Assembly (NCBI RefSeq): GCF_003006155.1
Contig: NZ_CP023559.1
Location: 2,046,001 to 2,110,000, forward strand
Length of the DNA: 64,000 bases
Reading direction: 5' to 3'
Origin: Salinicola tamaricis
GTDB lineage: Bacteria; Pseudomonadota; Gammaproteobacteria; Pseudomonadales; Halomonadaceae
Each line of letters opens with the position of its first letter. Within the stretch, counting starts at the first letter, position 1. Shown here piece after piece: positions 12,820 to 23,062 of this stretch. A program made the position numbers and the translations under genes. Below the pieces are notes generated by a model. The model searched no databases. It saw only the letters and a program-made list of their open reading frames with translations, and was not told the DNA's origin.

Positions 12820-14023
12820 ATGAAAAAGACAGTCATGGCACTGGCGGTCGCGGCGGCCTCGGTGTGCAGCGTCGCGGCGCAGGCGGACGTCAAGGTCGGT
12901 TTTCTCGGCGGCTTCACCGGCGGTATCGAGAGTCTGACACCGCCGATCTTCGATGGTGCCAAGCTGGCGGTGGCCGAGGTCAATGAGCAGGGCGGGCTGC
13001 TCGACGGCGAGAAGATGGTAATGCCTTCCGGCGATACGACCTGTTCGGATGCCGCTGCGGCGTCCAACGCGGCCGACCGCCTGGTCAACAGCGAGAAGGT
13101 GACTGCGATTGTCGGCGCGCTGTGCACCGGGGCGACCATCGCCGCGGCCAACAACGCGGCGATTCCGGGTGGGGTGTGTGATGGTCTCTCCGGCCTCCAC
13201 CGCACCGGCGGTGACCGATCTCGCCGACAACGATCTGGTCTTCCGTACCGTGCCTTCCGATGCCTTCCAGGGTGAACAGCTGGCCAAGCTGCTGCTCTCC
13301 AAGGGGATCGACGATGTCGCCGTGACTTACGTCAACAACGACTACGGCCAGGGGCTCGATGGCGCCTTCACCAAGACCTTCGAAGCCGAGGGAGGCACCG
13401 TCGCCGCCAACCTGGCGCACGAAGACAACCGTGCCGACTATCGCTCCGAGATCGGGCAGCTCGCGGCCAGCGGCGCACCGACCCTGGTAGTGCTCGCCTA
13501 TGCCGATACCTCGGGCCAGACGATCCTGCGTCAGGCCTACGAGAGCGGCGCCTTCACTCAGTTCGCGGGCGGCGACGGCATGGTCGGCAATTCGCTGGTG
13601 GACGCGGTCGGCGCCGACGTGCTCGAAGGGATGATCGCCACTCGCCCTGGTTCGCCGCAGTCGCCGGGTACCGAGACCTTCGCCAAGCTGGCAGAAAAGG
13701 CGGGGATCGACCCCACCGCAGTCTTCGCCGCCCAGTCCTATGACGCCGCCTTCCTGCTCGCCATGGCGATCGAGAAGAACGGCAGTGCCGATCGCGAAGG
13801 GCTCTCCAAGGCGCTGCGCGAAGTCGCCAGTGCACCGGGCGAGAAGATCCTGCCGGGCGAGTGGGCGAAGGCCAAGAAGCTGATCGACGCCGGTCAGGAT
13901 GTCGACTACGAAGGCGCCTCTGGCGACGCCGAGTTCGACAAGAACGGCGACGTGCCGGGCGTGGTGGTCGAGATGGCGGTGGAGAATGGCAAGTTCGTCA
14001 CCAAGGGGCCGGTTGGTGAATAA
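12820..14023 (+). CDS. livK: Branched-chain amino-acid ABC transporter, periplasmic binding protein, frameshifted
   Basis: A LivK-type substrate-binding protein of about 400 residues. The start at 12820 gives a Sec signal peptide (MKKTVMALAVAAASVCSVAAQA). The mature protein begins DVKVGFLGGFTGGIE and continues with AKLAVAEVNEQGGLL and IVGALCTGATIAAANN. At about 13165-13180 one extra base in the GGTGGGGTGTGTG stretch shifts the frame; correcting it gives GGVVMVSPASTAP and the rest (FRTVPSDAFQGEQLA, AYADTSGQTILRQ, AAQSYDAAFLLAMAIEK). A sequencing error is likely. It is transcribed toward the livGFHM operon, which it faces across a strong terminator. The exact substrate is not settled; leucine/isoleucine/valine is the family default. 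Confidence 0.85.
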
Positions 14024-14100
14024 ATAGCGTCACCAAGGGGCCGGTTGGTGAATAATCGGTCGGTGAACGGATAGCGTCACCCAGGAGCCGGTCAGCGAGT
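13996..14100 (+). repeat. Direct repeats spanning the livK stop codon
   Basis: The last 28 bases of livK (13996-14023, CGTCACC...GAATAA including the stop) are repeated exactly at 14028-14055, a period of 32 bases. A degenerate third copy starts near 14074. It looks like tandem slippage duplication of the gene's 3' end. Confidence 0.85.
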
Positions 14101-14159
14101 CACCGCGCCGGCGCCACCCGAGGTAGGAAAAAACCGAGTTAGGAAAAAATCGAGATAGT

Positions 14160-14197
14160 AAAAACCCCGAGTCGGCGGCTGCCGGCTCGGGGTTTTT
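14160..14197. terminator. Bidirectional terminator between livK and livM
   Basis: AAAAACCCCGAG (14160-14171) and CTCGGGGTTTTT (14186-14197) form a long stem with a further inner CGGC/GCCG pairing. It has A and T tracts on both sides, suiting the two convergent operons. Confidence 0.9.
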
Positions 14198-14222
14198 CGT
14201 GGGGCGCCCACCGCAGTGAACA

Positions 14223-15516
14223 TCAATCGTGCTGGGCGACTCGCTCCGGGATCATCCCGCGCGGGGCGAAGCGCAGCACCATCAGGATCAGCAGCCCGAT
14301 CACGAAGACCCGCGCCTGCAGCGCGCGGCTGTCGAGGTTGCCCGGCTGCCAGCCGAACCAGTCGCCGCCCAGGGCGGTCACCAGATGCATCAGCGCCAGC
14401 GCCAGCGGGCCGGACATGATCCAGATCACGTAGACCAGTACCGCACCGAACAGGGTGCCCAGGTTGTTGCCCGGCCCGCCCAGAATCACCATCACCAGCA
14501 CCAGGAAGGGTGTGGTTGAGTGGCAGGTAGCCCTGGGGATCGAAGATGCCGGTGAAGCTGGTCAGCACCGCGCCGCCTAAGCCCATCAGGATACAGCCGA
14601 AGACGAAGATCTCCTGGCGCCGGCGGTTGATCGACTTGCCCATCGCCGCGGCGGAGACTTCATTGTCGCGGATGGCGCGGATCATCCGCCCCCAGGGCGC
14701 GTGGTAGGCGCGGTGGAGCAGGAAGAAGATCACTGCGATCAGCACCGCGGTCACACAGAAGTAGAGCGCGCGGGCGGTGACGAAGCCGACCTCGCCGGGG
14801 TCGGGCACCGGCCACGGCAGCGGTGAGATGGTGGCGGTGCCGCGGGTCAGCCAGTCGGAGTTCTTGAGAAACGCCTTGATGATCTCGGCGATGCCCAGGG
14901 TGGCGATGACCAGATAGTCGCTGCGCAGCCCAGACAGATATGCCCGATCAAGTAGCCGATGCCCCCGGCGAGCACGCCGCCGACGATCCAGCCGAGCCAT
15001 ACCGGTAGCCCCAGGCCGCCGATGAAGTCGACCTGAGACTCGATATCGCCGGTGACACTGCGCAGCCAGCTGATCACCACCAGATAGGCGATGAGCGCGA
15101 CGAGCACAGTGATTAGCGTGCGCAGCCAGCGCGGCACGCCGAGCCGGTCGATGCGGCTGACGGCGAAGACCAGCGCGACTGCGGCGACGATCGCCAGCAG
15201 CACCCAGCCCAGCCGGCCCGGCAGGTCGCTGGCCCAGAAAGCATGGTTGACCGGAATGCTGAAGAAGGTGGCGGAGAAGCCGCCGAGGGCGACGAAGCCC
15301 ATGATGCCGGCGTTGAACTGGCCGGCGTAGCCCCACTGGATGGTCAGGCCGAGGGCCAGGATGGCGTAGCAGGCGGCCTCGACCATCATGCGCGTGGCGT
15401 AGGCCGGCCCCATGCTGGCGAAGACAGCGAGCACGACCAGCGCCAGGCCGCCGAACAGCAGGATTTCACGGGGGGGAAGGGCGCTGAGACGGGGTATGCT
15501 GCGAGGTCGGATTCAT
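14223..15516 (-). CDS. livM: Branched-chain amino-acid ABC transporter permease LivM, three frameshifts
   Basis: The LivM-type inner-membrane permease of the liv system. Its ATG (15516-15514) shares a base with the livH stop (TGATG), which fixes the start as MNPTSQHTPSQRP. Three single-base shifts break the frame: in a seven-G run near 15471-15477, near 14940 and near 14510. After repair one reads IQWGYAGQFNAGIMGFVALG, YLVIATLGIAEIIKAFLKN (the LivM/LivH signature), MIRAIRDNEVSAAAMG (the loop that contacts the ATPases) and MVILGGPGNNLGTLFGA. Usual family length is about 420; the repaired product is about 430. Intact sequence on both sides of each break points to sequencing error. It is the last gene of livGFHM. 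Confidence 0.85.
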
Positions 15517-16514
15517 CAGATCACCTTCCCTTTGAACAGGCCGGTCGGGCGCCACACCAGCACCGCGATCAGAATGAAGAAGGGCACCACGATCTTGTAC
15601 TCGGTGCCCACCAGCGCCAGGTTGTTGGGCAGCTCGATCCAGCTCGGCAGGCTATCGCGCAGCGGGCGCAGCAGCACCGACCAGTTGAACACCGCCAGGG
15701 TCTCGGCGAAGCCGACCAGGAAGCCGCCGGCGATGGCGCCATAGGGGTGGCCGACGCCGCCGACGATCGCTGCGGCGAAGATCGGCAGCAGCAGGAAGAA
15801 GCTCAGGTCCGGCTTGAAGGCGACATCCAGCGACAGCAGCGTCCCCGCCAGGGTCGCCAGCGAGCCGGCGATCACCCAGGTCAGGGTAATGATCAGCTTG
15901 GTGTTGATGCCCGAGGCGCGGGCCAAGTCGGGGTTGTCCGACATCGCGCGCATCGCCTTGCCCAGGCGCGCCCGGGTCAGGAACAGATGCAGCCCGATCA
16001 CCGCCACCAGGGTGACCACGAACAGGATCACCTGCGGTTCGGTGATGATGATCGGGCGCGTCACGCCGGGCAGCTCGATGCGGAAGATCGCCTTGCGCGC
16101 CTCGACGTAGAGGCTCTCCGCGCCGGTGCCGGAGAACAGCCGGATCAGCCCCTGCAGCATCAGCGTGACACCCAGCGAGGCGATCACCATCACGATCGGC
16201 TTGACCCCGTGGGCGCGCAGCGGCTGATAGAAGACGCGGTCGATACCCACCGCCACCAGCGAGGTGAAGATCATCGCCAGCGGCAGCATCACGATCGCGG
16301 TGGGCAGCCCCAGGGCGTCGCCGGCGTGGGGAAAGGCCAGCGTCAGCAGCAGTACTACAAAGGCGCCCAGGGTCATCATGTCGGCGTGGGCGAAGTGGGC
16401 GAAACGCAGGATGCTGTAGATCAGCGTCACCCCGATCGCACCCATGGCGTAGATGCAGCCGGTCACGCTCCCGGCCACCACCACATAGTTGAAGAAGTAG
16501 ATCAGCTCATTCAC
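15516..16514 (-). CDS. livH: Branched-chain amino-acid ABC transporter permease LivH
   Basis: A 332-residue polytopic permease, partner of LivM. MGAIGVTLIYSILRFAHFAHADM is the conserved beginning of the family (shown here in parts: GVTLIYSILRFAHF). MRAMSDNPDLARASGI is the EAA-like cytoplasmic loop that docks on LivF/LivG, and GGVGHPYGAIAGGFLVG is the conserved segment near the C-terminus. Eight or more hydrophobic helices are visible. The start follows a spacer after livF, and the stop overlaps the livM start by one base, indicating translational coupling. Unlike livM it is intact. Confidence 0.92.
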   Translation of the reverse strand: MNELIYFFNYVVVAGSVTGCIYAMGAIGVTLIYSILRFAHFAHADMMTLGAFVVLLLTLAFPHAGDALGLPTAIVMLPLAMIFTSLVAVGIDRVFYQPLRAHGVKPIVMVIASLGVTLMLQGLIRLFSGTGAESLYVEARKAIFRIELPGVTRPIIITEPQVILFVVTLVAVIGLHLFLTRARLGKAMRAMSDNPDLARASGINTKLIITLTWVIAGSLATLAGTLLSLDVAFKPDLSFFLLLPIFAAAIVGGVGHPYGAIAGGFLVGFAETLAVFNWSVLLRPLRDSLPSWIELPNNLALVGTEYKIVVPFFILIAVLVWRPTGLFKGKVI

Positions 16515-16553
16515 GGCGAAATCTCTTGTCCTGTCGGCATGGCAGCGGCGCTC

Positions 16554-17258
16554 TCAACCGCCGAGGAAACTCTTGGCCACCTGCGGGTCGGCGAGCAGGG
16601 CTTCGCCGCTGTCGGTGAAGCGGTTCTGTCCGGCGGCGAGCACGAAGCCCCGGTGGGCGATCCGCAGCGCTTGCTTGGCGTTCTGTTCCACCATCAGCAC
16701 CCCGACCCCGGTGGCGCTGATGCGCTTCACCTGCTCGAAGATCTCGTTCATATAGCGCGGCGAGAGGCCGGCGGTGGGCTCGTCGAGCAGCAGCACGCTG
16801 GGTTCGTTCATCAGCGCCCGGCCCATCGCCACCATCTGGCGCTGACCGCCGGAGAGTTCGCCCGCGGGCTGGTGGCGCTTGTCATAGAGCGGCGGGAAGA
16901 TGTCGTAGATCTGGCGCTTGAGCCGCGACACCGTGGCTGGCTTGAGAAAGGCGCCCATCTCCAGGTTCTCCGCCACCGAGAGGCTTTGGAAGATATTCTT
17001 CTCCTGGGGCACGAAGCCCATCCCACGCTCCACCAGTTTGTGCGGTGGCAGGTTGGTGATGGGGTCGCCGCGCAGGCGAATCTCGCCGCCGGTGATGGTG
17101 AGCAGGCCGAACACAGCCTTGAGCATGGTCGACTTGCCAGCGCCGTTGGGGCCGACGATGACCCCGACCTCGTCGGCTTCGATCGCCATGTCGACGCCGT
17201 TGAGAATATTCATGCCGCCGTAGCCGCCATGAACGTCGATCGCTTCGAGTAGTGGCAT
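16554..17258 (-). CDS. livF: Branched-chain amino-acid ABC transporter ATPase LivF
   Basis: A 234-residue ABC ATPase. The start at 17258 (MPLLEAIDVHGGYG) matches the family beginning. The Walker A is GPNGAGKST (about 36-44), the Q-loop is in GFVPQEKNIF, the ABC signature is LSGGQRQM, the Walker B is VLLLDEPTAGL, and the H-loop position reads MVEQN (Gln/Asn in place of His, normal for LivF). It pairs with LivG to drive uptake through LivHM. It lies 65 bases after livG and 39 bases before livH in one operon. Confidence 0.93.
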   Translation of the reverse strand: MPLLEAIDVHGGYGGMNILNGVDMAIEADEVGVIVGPNGAGKSTMLKAVFGLLTITGGEIRLRGDPITNLPPHKLVERGMGFVPQEKNIFQSLSVAENLEMGAFLKPATVSRLKRQIYDIFPPLYDKRHQPAGELSGGQRQMVAMGRALMNEPSVLLLDEPTAGLSPRYMNEIFEQVKRISATGVGVLMVEQNAKQALRIAHRGFVLAAGQNRFTDSGEALLADPQVAKSFLGG

Positions 17259-17323
17259 GGTGAGCTCGTTTGTTATTGAAGCGGTTGGCGCGCCGGGCTG
17301 CCCGGCACGCCGGCCGTGAGGCG

Positions 17324-18094
<771 letters not shown>

Positions 18095-18329
18095 CGGCGT
18101 CTCCCCTGCAGCGTTGTTGATATTGTGTTGTTGCTGGCGTACTGGATGTGCGTTGTCTTGGTCTTGGGCTAGCGCTTCTGGCTCGAGAGCTTGTCTCAGG
18201 TGTCTGTCTCAAGTATCTGTGTTGAGAGCCTGACTCAAGAGCCTGACTAGCGTACTTCTGTCATGCTTCCTGTCGCTTTTGAGGTGAGGTGTCGGGTTGG
18301 CACTTGCCGCATTGGCACCGTTCGAACGC

Positions 18330-18350
18330 AAAAAAGGCGGCAACTCGCCT
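18330..18350 (-). terminator. Terminator after typA
   Basis: On the minus strand, AGGCG and CGCCT pair around AGTTGC and are followed by six T. It lies about 107 bases after the typA stop. A second hairpin (GGCAGG/CCTGCC, 18372-18389) lies between. Confidence 0.65.
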
Positions 18351-18456
18351 GGTCATCGTCACCGCGGGTGGGCAGGTCCAAGCCTGCCGGCGCGATGGCG
18401 ATGGGTGCGAGTGCCGCCCATCTTAATCCGATTTCGAATCGGGTATCAGCCTTTCC

Positions 18457-20301
18457 TCAATTCTTCTTGGCGCGCTTGCGCTCGTTCTCGGTCAGATACT
18501 TCTTGCGCAGACGGATGTGGTTGGGAGTGACTTCCACCAGCTCGTCGTCGTCCAGGAACTCGATCGCCTGTTCCAGCGAGAAGCGTACCGGCGGGGTCAG
18601 AACGATGTTCTCGTCGTTGCCGGAGGCGCGCATGTTGTCGAGTTTCTTGGCCTTGGTCGGGTTGACCACCATGTCTTCGGCGCGGTTGTTGATGCCGATC
18701 AGCATGCCTTCGTAGACCTCGGTGCCGTGCTCGACGATCAGCTTGCCGCGCTCCTGCAGGGCGTAGAGCGCATAGGCCAGCGCCTTGCCGGGCACCATCG
18801 ACACCAGCACGCCGTTGCGGCGCTTGATCATGGCGTCGGGCTTGAGCGGGCCGTAGTGGTCGAAGCGGCTGGTCAGGATGCCGGTGCCGGAGGTCAGGGT
18901 CAGGAACTGGCCACGGAAGCCGATCAGCCCGCGGGCGGGGATGATGAAGTCCAGACGCACGCGGCCCTTGCCATCCGGGTTCATGTTGGAGAGCTCGCCC
19001 TTGCGGTAGCCGAGTTCTTCCATCACCGAGCCCTGGTGCTGCTCTTCGCAGTCGATGATCACCTCTTCGTACGGCTCCTGCTTGACGCCGTCGATCTCGC
19101 GGATGATCACTTCGGGGCGGCCCACGGCCATCTCGAAGCCTTCACGCCGCATGGTCTCGATCAGGACCGAGAGGTGCAGTTCGCCGCGGCCGGAGACCTT
19201 GAACTTCTCCGGGCTGTCGCCCTGCTCGACGCGCAGCGCCACGTTGTGGATCAGCTCCTGCTCCAGACGCTCCTTGATGTTGCGGCTGGTGACGAACTTG
19301 CCGTCCTTGCCGGCAAACGGCGAGTCGTTGACCTGGAAGGTCATCGAGACGGTCGGCTCGTCGACGGTCAGTGCCGGCAGCGCCTCGACCGCGGCGACGT
19401 CGCACAGGGTGTCGGAGATCGCCAGATCCTCGATCCCGGTGACGCAGACGATGTCACCGGCGGTGGCTTGCTGGGTCTGCACCCGCTCCAGGCCCATGTG
19501 GGTCATCACCTGGCCGATCTTGCCACGGCGGGTGTTGCCCTCCTTGGTGATCACGGTGATCTGCTGGTTGGGCTGAACGCTGCCGCGCTTGATGCGGCCG
19601 AGACCGATGACGCCGACGTAGCTGTTGTAGTCGAGCGCCGAGATCTGCATCTGGAAGGGGCCGTCGAGTTCGACCTTGGGCGGCTCGACGATATCGACGA
19701 TCGACTGGAACATCGGCGTCATGTCGTCGGCCAACTGGTCCGGCTCCATGCCGGCGATGCCGTTGAGCGCCGAGCAGTAGATGATCGGGAAGTCGAGCTG
19801 GTCATCGCTGGCGCCGAGGTTGTCGAACAGATCGAAGATCTGGTCGATGACCCAGTCCGGGCGCGCGCCAGGGCGGTCGATCTTGTTGACCACGACGATC
19901 GGCTTGAGACCCTGGGCGAACGCCTTTTGGGTCACGAAGCGGGTCTGCGGCATGGGGCCGTCGACGGCGTCGACCAGCAGCAGCACCGAGTCGACCATCG
20001 ACATCACGCGCTCGACCTCGCCACCGAAGTCAGCGTGTCCCGGGGTGTCGACGATGTTGATGTGGTAGTCGCGGCCGTTGCCGTCGTTCCACTGGATCGC
20101 GGTGTTCTTGGCCAGGATGGTGATGCCGCGTTCTTTTTCCTGGTCGTTGGAGTCCATGATCCGCTCCTGGCCTTCCGCTTTGCGGTCCAGGGTGCCGGAT
20201 TGGCTCAGCAGCTTGTCGACGAGCGTGGTTTGCCATGGTCGACGTGCGCGATGATGGCAATGTTGCGGATGCTCTCGATGCGAGCGTCAGTGTCACTCAT
20301 G
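18457..20301 (-). CDS. typA: Ribosome-associated GTPase TypA/BipA, one frameshift
   Basis: A translational GTPase of about 614 residues that binds the 70S ribosome and aids large-subunit assembly under cold and other stress. The start at 20301 gives [20 protein letters not shown]. The G1 motif AHVDHGKTT is broken: at 20231-20233 the run has three A where four are needed, so the frame slips at HGK. The rest is intact: [13 protein letters not shown] (G2), [19 protein letters not shown] (G3), [15 protein letters not shown] (G4), and the EF-G-like domains ending [17 protein letters not shown] near-essential, fully conserved gene broken inside its P-loop by one base in a homopolymer is best read as a sequencing error. 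Confidence 0.93.
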
Positions 20302-20775
20302 GGGCGGTATCCATATAAATGTGTGCGCCCACGTTGGCTGTCGATCGCCTTTTGACACGGGATCGACGAATGACCCTGGGCACGGGTAGGAAGGTCGGCC
20401 GCGCATTGTACAGGCAAGGGCGCGAGACTGGCTACTTCGTCGTGTAGACAGCGGAAGTCGTTGGTCTTGATGGCAGTTTCCCGTGCGGGCGATGACATTT
20501 CGATGGCGATCGCCGCCGATGCCGCCACACGACGGGATTCCCTTTGGCCGCTGCCGGTCCTAGACTGGCCGCTTCATAGTCAACGAGGGACCTGGCTTGT
20601 CCACGTCTAACGACGACGGTTGTCGTCGCTCCACCGCGTTTTTTCTCTCCGCGCCGCTGTGTTTCCCGGCGCACTCCCGATCCCTCTCGCGTGTTCGCCT
20701 CCGGCGACCCGGCCGGCCCCCAGGGGCGGCTTGCGTGACTGCATCGAACCGCTTCACCACAGAGGCTGAGCGGCG
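20302..20775. other. Divergent intergenic region typA / TerC-CBS gene
   Basis: No gene is supported. On the minus strand a TACAAT near 20410 could be a -10 for typA, but its -35 is poor. A short open frame at 20597-20779 lacks family features. Confidence 0.35.
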
Positions 20776-22353
20776 ATGATGGCGTGGTTCGAATTCTCCT
20801 GGATGCTCGAGCCCGCCGCCTGGGCGGGGCTGCTGACCCTGGTGATCATCGAGATCGTGCTGGGGATCGACAACCTGGTGTTCATCGCGATTCTCGCCGA
20901 CAAGCTGCCACCGGCGCAGCGCGACCGCGCCCGTGTCTTGGGGCTGTCGCTGGCGCTGGTCATGCGTCTGGTGCTGCTGGCGGCGATCTCCTGGCTGATG
21001 GGGCTGACACGGCCGCTGTTCCAGCTCTTCGAGCACGGCTTCAGCGGGCGCGACCTGATCCTGATCGGCGGCGGGCTGTTCCTGATCTACAAGGCGACCA
21101 GCGAGTTGCACGACCATCTCAATGCCGCCACCGCCCACCAAGGGCGTAATAGCGGCCACTATGCCGCCTTCTCGGTGGTGGTGGCGCAGATCGTGGCGCT
21201 CGATGCGGTGTTTTCGATCGACTCGGTGATCACCGCGGTCGGTATGGTCGATCACCTGATGGTGATGATGATCGCGGTGATCATCGCAATGGGGCTGATG
21301 CTGCTGGCGAGCAAGCCGCTGACCCGCTTCGTCGGTGAGCACCCCACGGTGATCCTGCTGTGTCTCGGCTTTCTGCTGATGATCGGTTTCAGTCTGGTCG
21401 CCGAGGGCATGGGGCTGCACATTCCCAAGGGCTATCTGTATGGCGCCATCGGCTTCTCGATCCTGATCGAAGTGATGCACGAGTGGCGCCGGCGCAACGA
21501 GGATCGCGCCGGTGCCCGCCTGGGCGCGCGCCGGGCGCGTACCGCGGATGCGGTGATGCGCCTGATCAGCGGGGGCGACATGAGCCTGGAGCAGCGTACC
21601 GGTGAGGCGCCACGCGATGAAAGCGATGACGCCGATGCGGCGGTCTTCGGTGCCGACGAGCGGCGCATGGTGCGCGGCGTGCTGTCGATGGCGGACAAGC
21701 CGATCAGCGCGGTGATGACCCTGCGCCGGGATCTCGACTGCGTCGATCTGGACGAACCGCTCAGCGTGCAGCAGACGCAGCTGCGCGAAAGCACCCACGC
21801 TACCTTGGTGGCGATTCGGGGCGGAGAGCGCGACGCGCCGCTCGGCGTGGTGCACAAGAAGCGCCTGATCGACACCCTGCTGACCCAGGCGCCGCTGGCG
21901 CTGGAGACGCTGGTCGAACAGCCGCTGGTGCTGCTCGAGAACACCAGCCTGGTCGAGGCGCTGCGCCAGTTCCAGCGCAGTGGCGCGTTGATCGCCTTCG
22001 TGGTCGACGAGTTCGGTACCCTGGAGGGCGTGGTCACCCTGTTCGATATCCTCATGGACATCGCCGAGGAGGACCCGCAGACCCAGGGCGCGCAGGCCAA
22101 GATCCGCCGGGTCTCTGAGGATTGCTACGAGATCGACGCCAGCGAGGATGTGGTCGACGTCAACCAGCAGTTGCCCGAGCCGCTACCGCTGGGGCGCAAC
22201 TACACCAGCCTCGGTGGTCTGGTGGTCGACCGCCTCGAGACCCTGCCCTATATCGGTGCGCGGGTGGATATCGAGCGCTGGCGCATCGAGGTGCGTGATG
22301 TCGAGCGCCATCGTATCCGCCGGGTAAGGCTGTGTCTGGCCGGCCCCGAGTGA
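20776..22353 (+). CDS. TerC-CBS-CorC membrane protein (YegH/YoaE family)
   Basis: A 525-residue inner-membrane protein with three parts. Residues about 1-240 form a TerC-type membrane domain with seven helices and the acidic signatures [14 protein letters not shown] and [18 protein letters not shown]. Residues about 300-420 are a CBS-domain pair ([33 protein letters not shown]). Residues about 435-520 form a CorC/HlyC transporter-associated domain. In relatives these parts are linked to metal-ion export or resistance; the ion is not shown here. Start is either ATG of MMAW. The next gene overlaps its stop by four bases (GTGA), suggesting cotranscription. Confidence 0.88.
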   Translation: MMAWFEFSWMLEPAAWAGLLTLVIIEIVLGIDNLVFIAILADKLPPAQRDRARVLGLSLALVMRLVLLAAISWLMGLTRPLFQLFEHGFSGRDLILIGGGLFLIYKATSELHDHLNAATAHQGRNSGHYAAFSVVVAQIVALDAVFSIDSVITAVGMVDHLMVMMIAVIIAMGLMLLASKPLTRFVGEHPTVILLCLGFLLMIGFSLVAEGMGLHIPKGYLYGAIGFSILIEVMHEWRRRNEDRAGARLGARRARTADAVMRLISGGDMSLEQRTGEAPRDESDDADAAVFGADERRMVRGVLSMADKPISAVMTLRRDLDCVDLDEPLSVQQTQLRESTHATLVAIRGGERDAPLGVVHKKRLIDTLLTQAPLALETLVEQPLVLLENTSLVEALRQFQRSGALIAFVVDEFGTLEGVVTLFDILMDIAEEDPQTQGAQAKIRRVSEDCYEIDASEDVVDVNQQLPEPLPLGRNYTSLGGLVVDRLETLPYIGARVDIERWRIEVRDVERHRIRRVRLCLAGPE

Positions 22354-22928
22354 GTGTCGGGCACGCGGCGGCGCCCGCTACCGCGTGCCTGCTGGTGTGG
22401 ATCGCGCAGGATGCCCGACGCCTGGCCGCTCTCCATCTGGCGCGTGAACTGGCGCTGCCGGATGCCTGGCTGGCCGCCGGCTTCGTGCGCAATTGCGTGT
22501 GGGACCGGCTGCACGGCTACGCGACGCCCACCCCGCTCAATGATATCGATCTGATCTATCACGACCCCGACGACATTCGTGAGGCCCGCGACCGCGCGCT
22601 GAGCGAGCGGCTGCGCGCGGCCAGCGGGCAGCCGTGGTCGGTCAAGAACCAGGCGCGTATGCACCGGCGCCACGGCCACGTGCCCTACGCCTCGGCCAGC
22701 GATGCGATGCGCTACTGGGTCGAGCGCGAGACCGCGGTGGGCGTGCGTCTAGAAGCGTCGGGGGCGTTGCGTCTGAGCGCCCCGTTGGGGCTCGACTCGC
22801 TACTGGCGGGGCAGCTGTCGCACAACCCGCGCCATGGTGATGCGGCGGTGTTCCATCGGCGTGTGGCCGAGAAACGCTGGTGCCTGCAATGGCCGCATTT
22901 GCAGTGCGACTTATCTGGCATTCGCTAG
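22350..22928 (+). CDS. Nucleotidyltransferase-like protein (NTP_transf_6 / DUF925 type)
   Basis: A protein of about 192 residues. I choose the GTG at 22350 because it overlaps the upstream TGA as GTGA; a GTG at 22332 is also possible. [18 protein letters not shown] and [14 protein letters not shown] form the characteristic start of the NTP_transf_6 family, with the DID pair resembling the metal-binding Asp pair of the nucleotidyltransferase fold. [17 protein letters not shown] and VGVRL follow as in relatives. No substrate is known for the family. Cotranscription with the upstream TerC-CBS gene is likely. Confidence 0.8.
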   Translation: MSVGHAAAPATACLLVWIAQDARRLAALHLARELALPDAWLAAGFVRNCVWDRLHGYATPTPLNDIDLIYHDPDDIREARDRALSERLRAASGQPWSVKNQARMHRRHGHVPYASASDAMRYWVERETAVGVRLEASGALRLSAPLGLDSLLAGQLSHNPRHGDAAVFHRRVAEKRWCLQWPHLQCDLSGIR

Positions 22929-23062
22929 CGCCTGGCGCGTTTTCTTTGGTGCTTGGGTAAGTTTAGGTAAATGGAACGTTAAAGATTGGGCGTCTTTGGC
23001 CGAAGTAAACTTAGTGCCCTCAGGACGAGCGCGCTCCTTCAGTCACAGGAAGACCGATCCCC

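Noticed and set aside
15243..17252. 669-codon open frame opposite livM, livH and livF
   Set aside because: Composition is Gln/His/Arg-rich with no family feature; the opposite strand holds clear transporter genes.
18517..20355. 612-codon open frame opposite typA
   Set aside because: It is an antisense shadow in GC-rich DNA, with low-complexity His/Asp/Arg composition, while the other strand encodes a complete TypA.
20560..21855. 431-codon open frame opposite the TerC-CBS gene
   Set aside because: Antisense shadow of a well-supported membrane protein.
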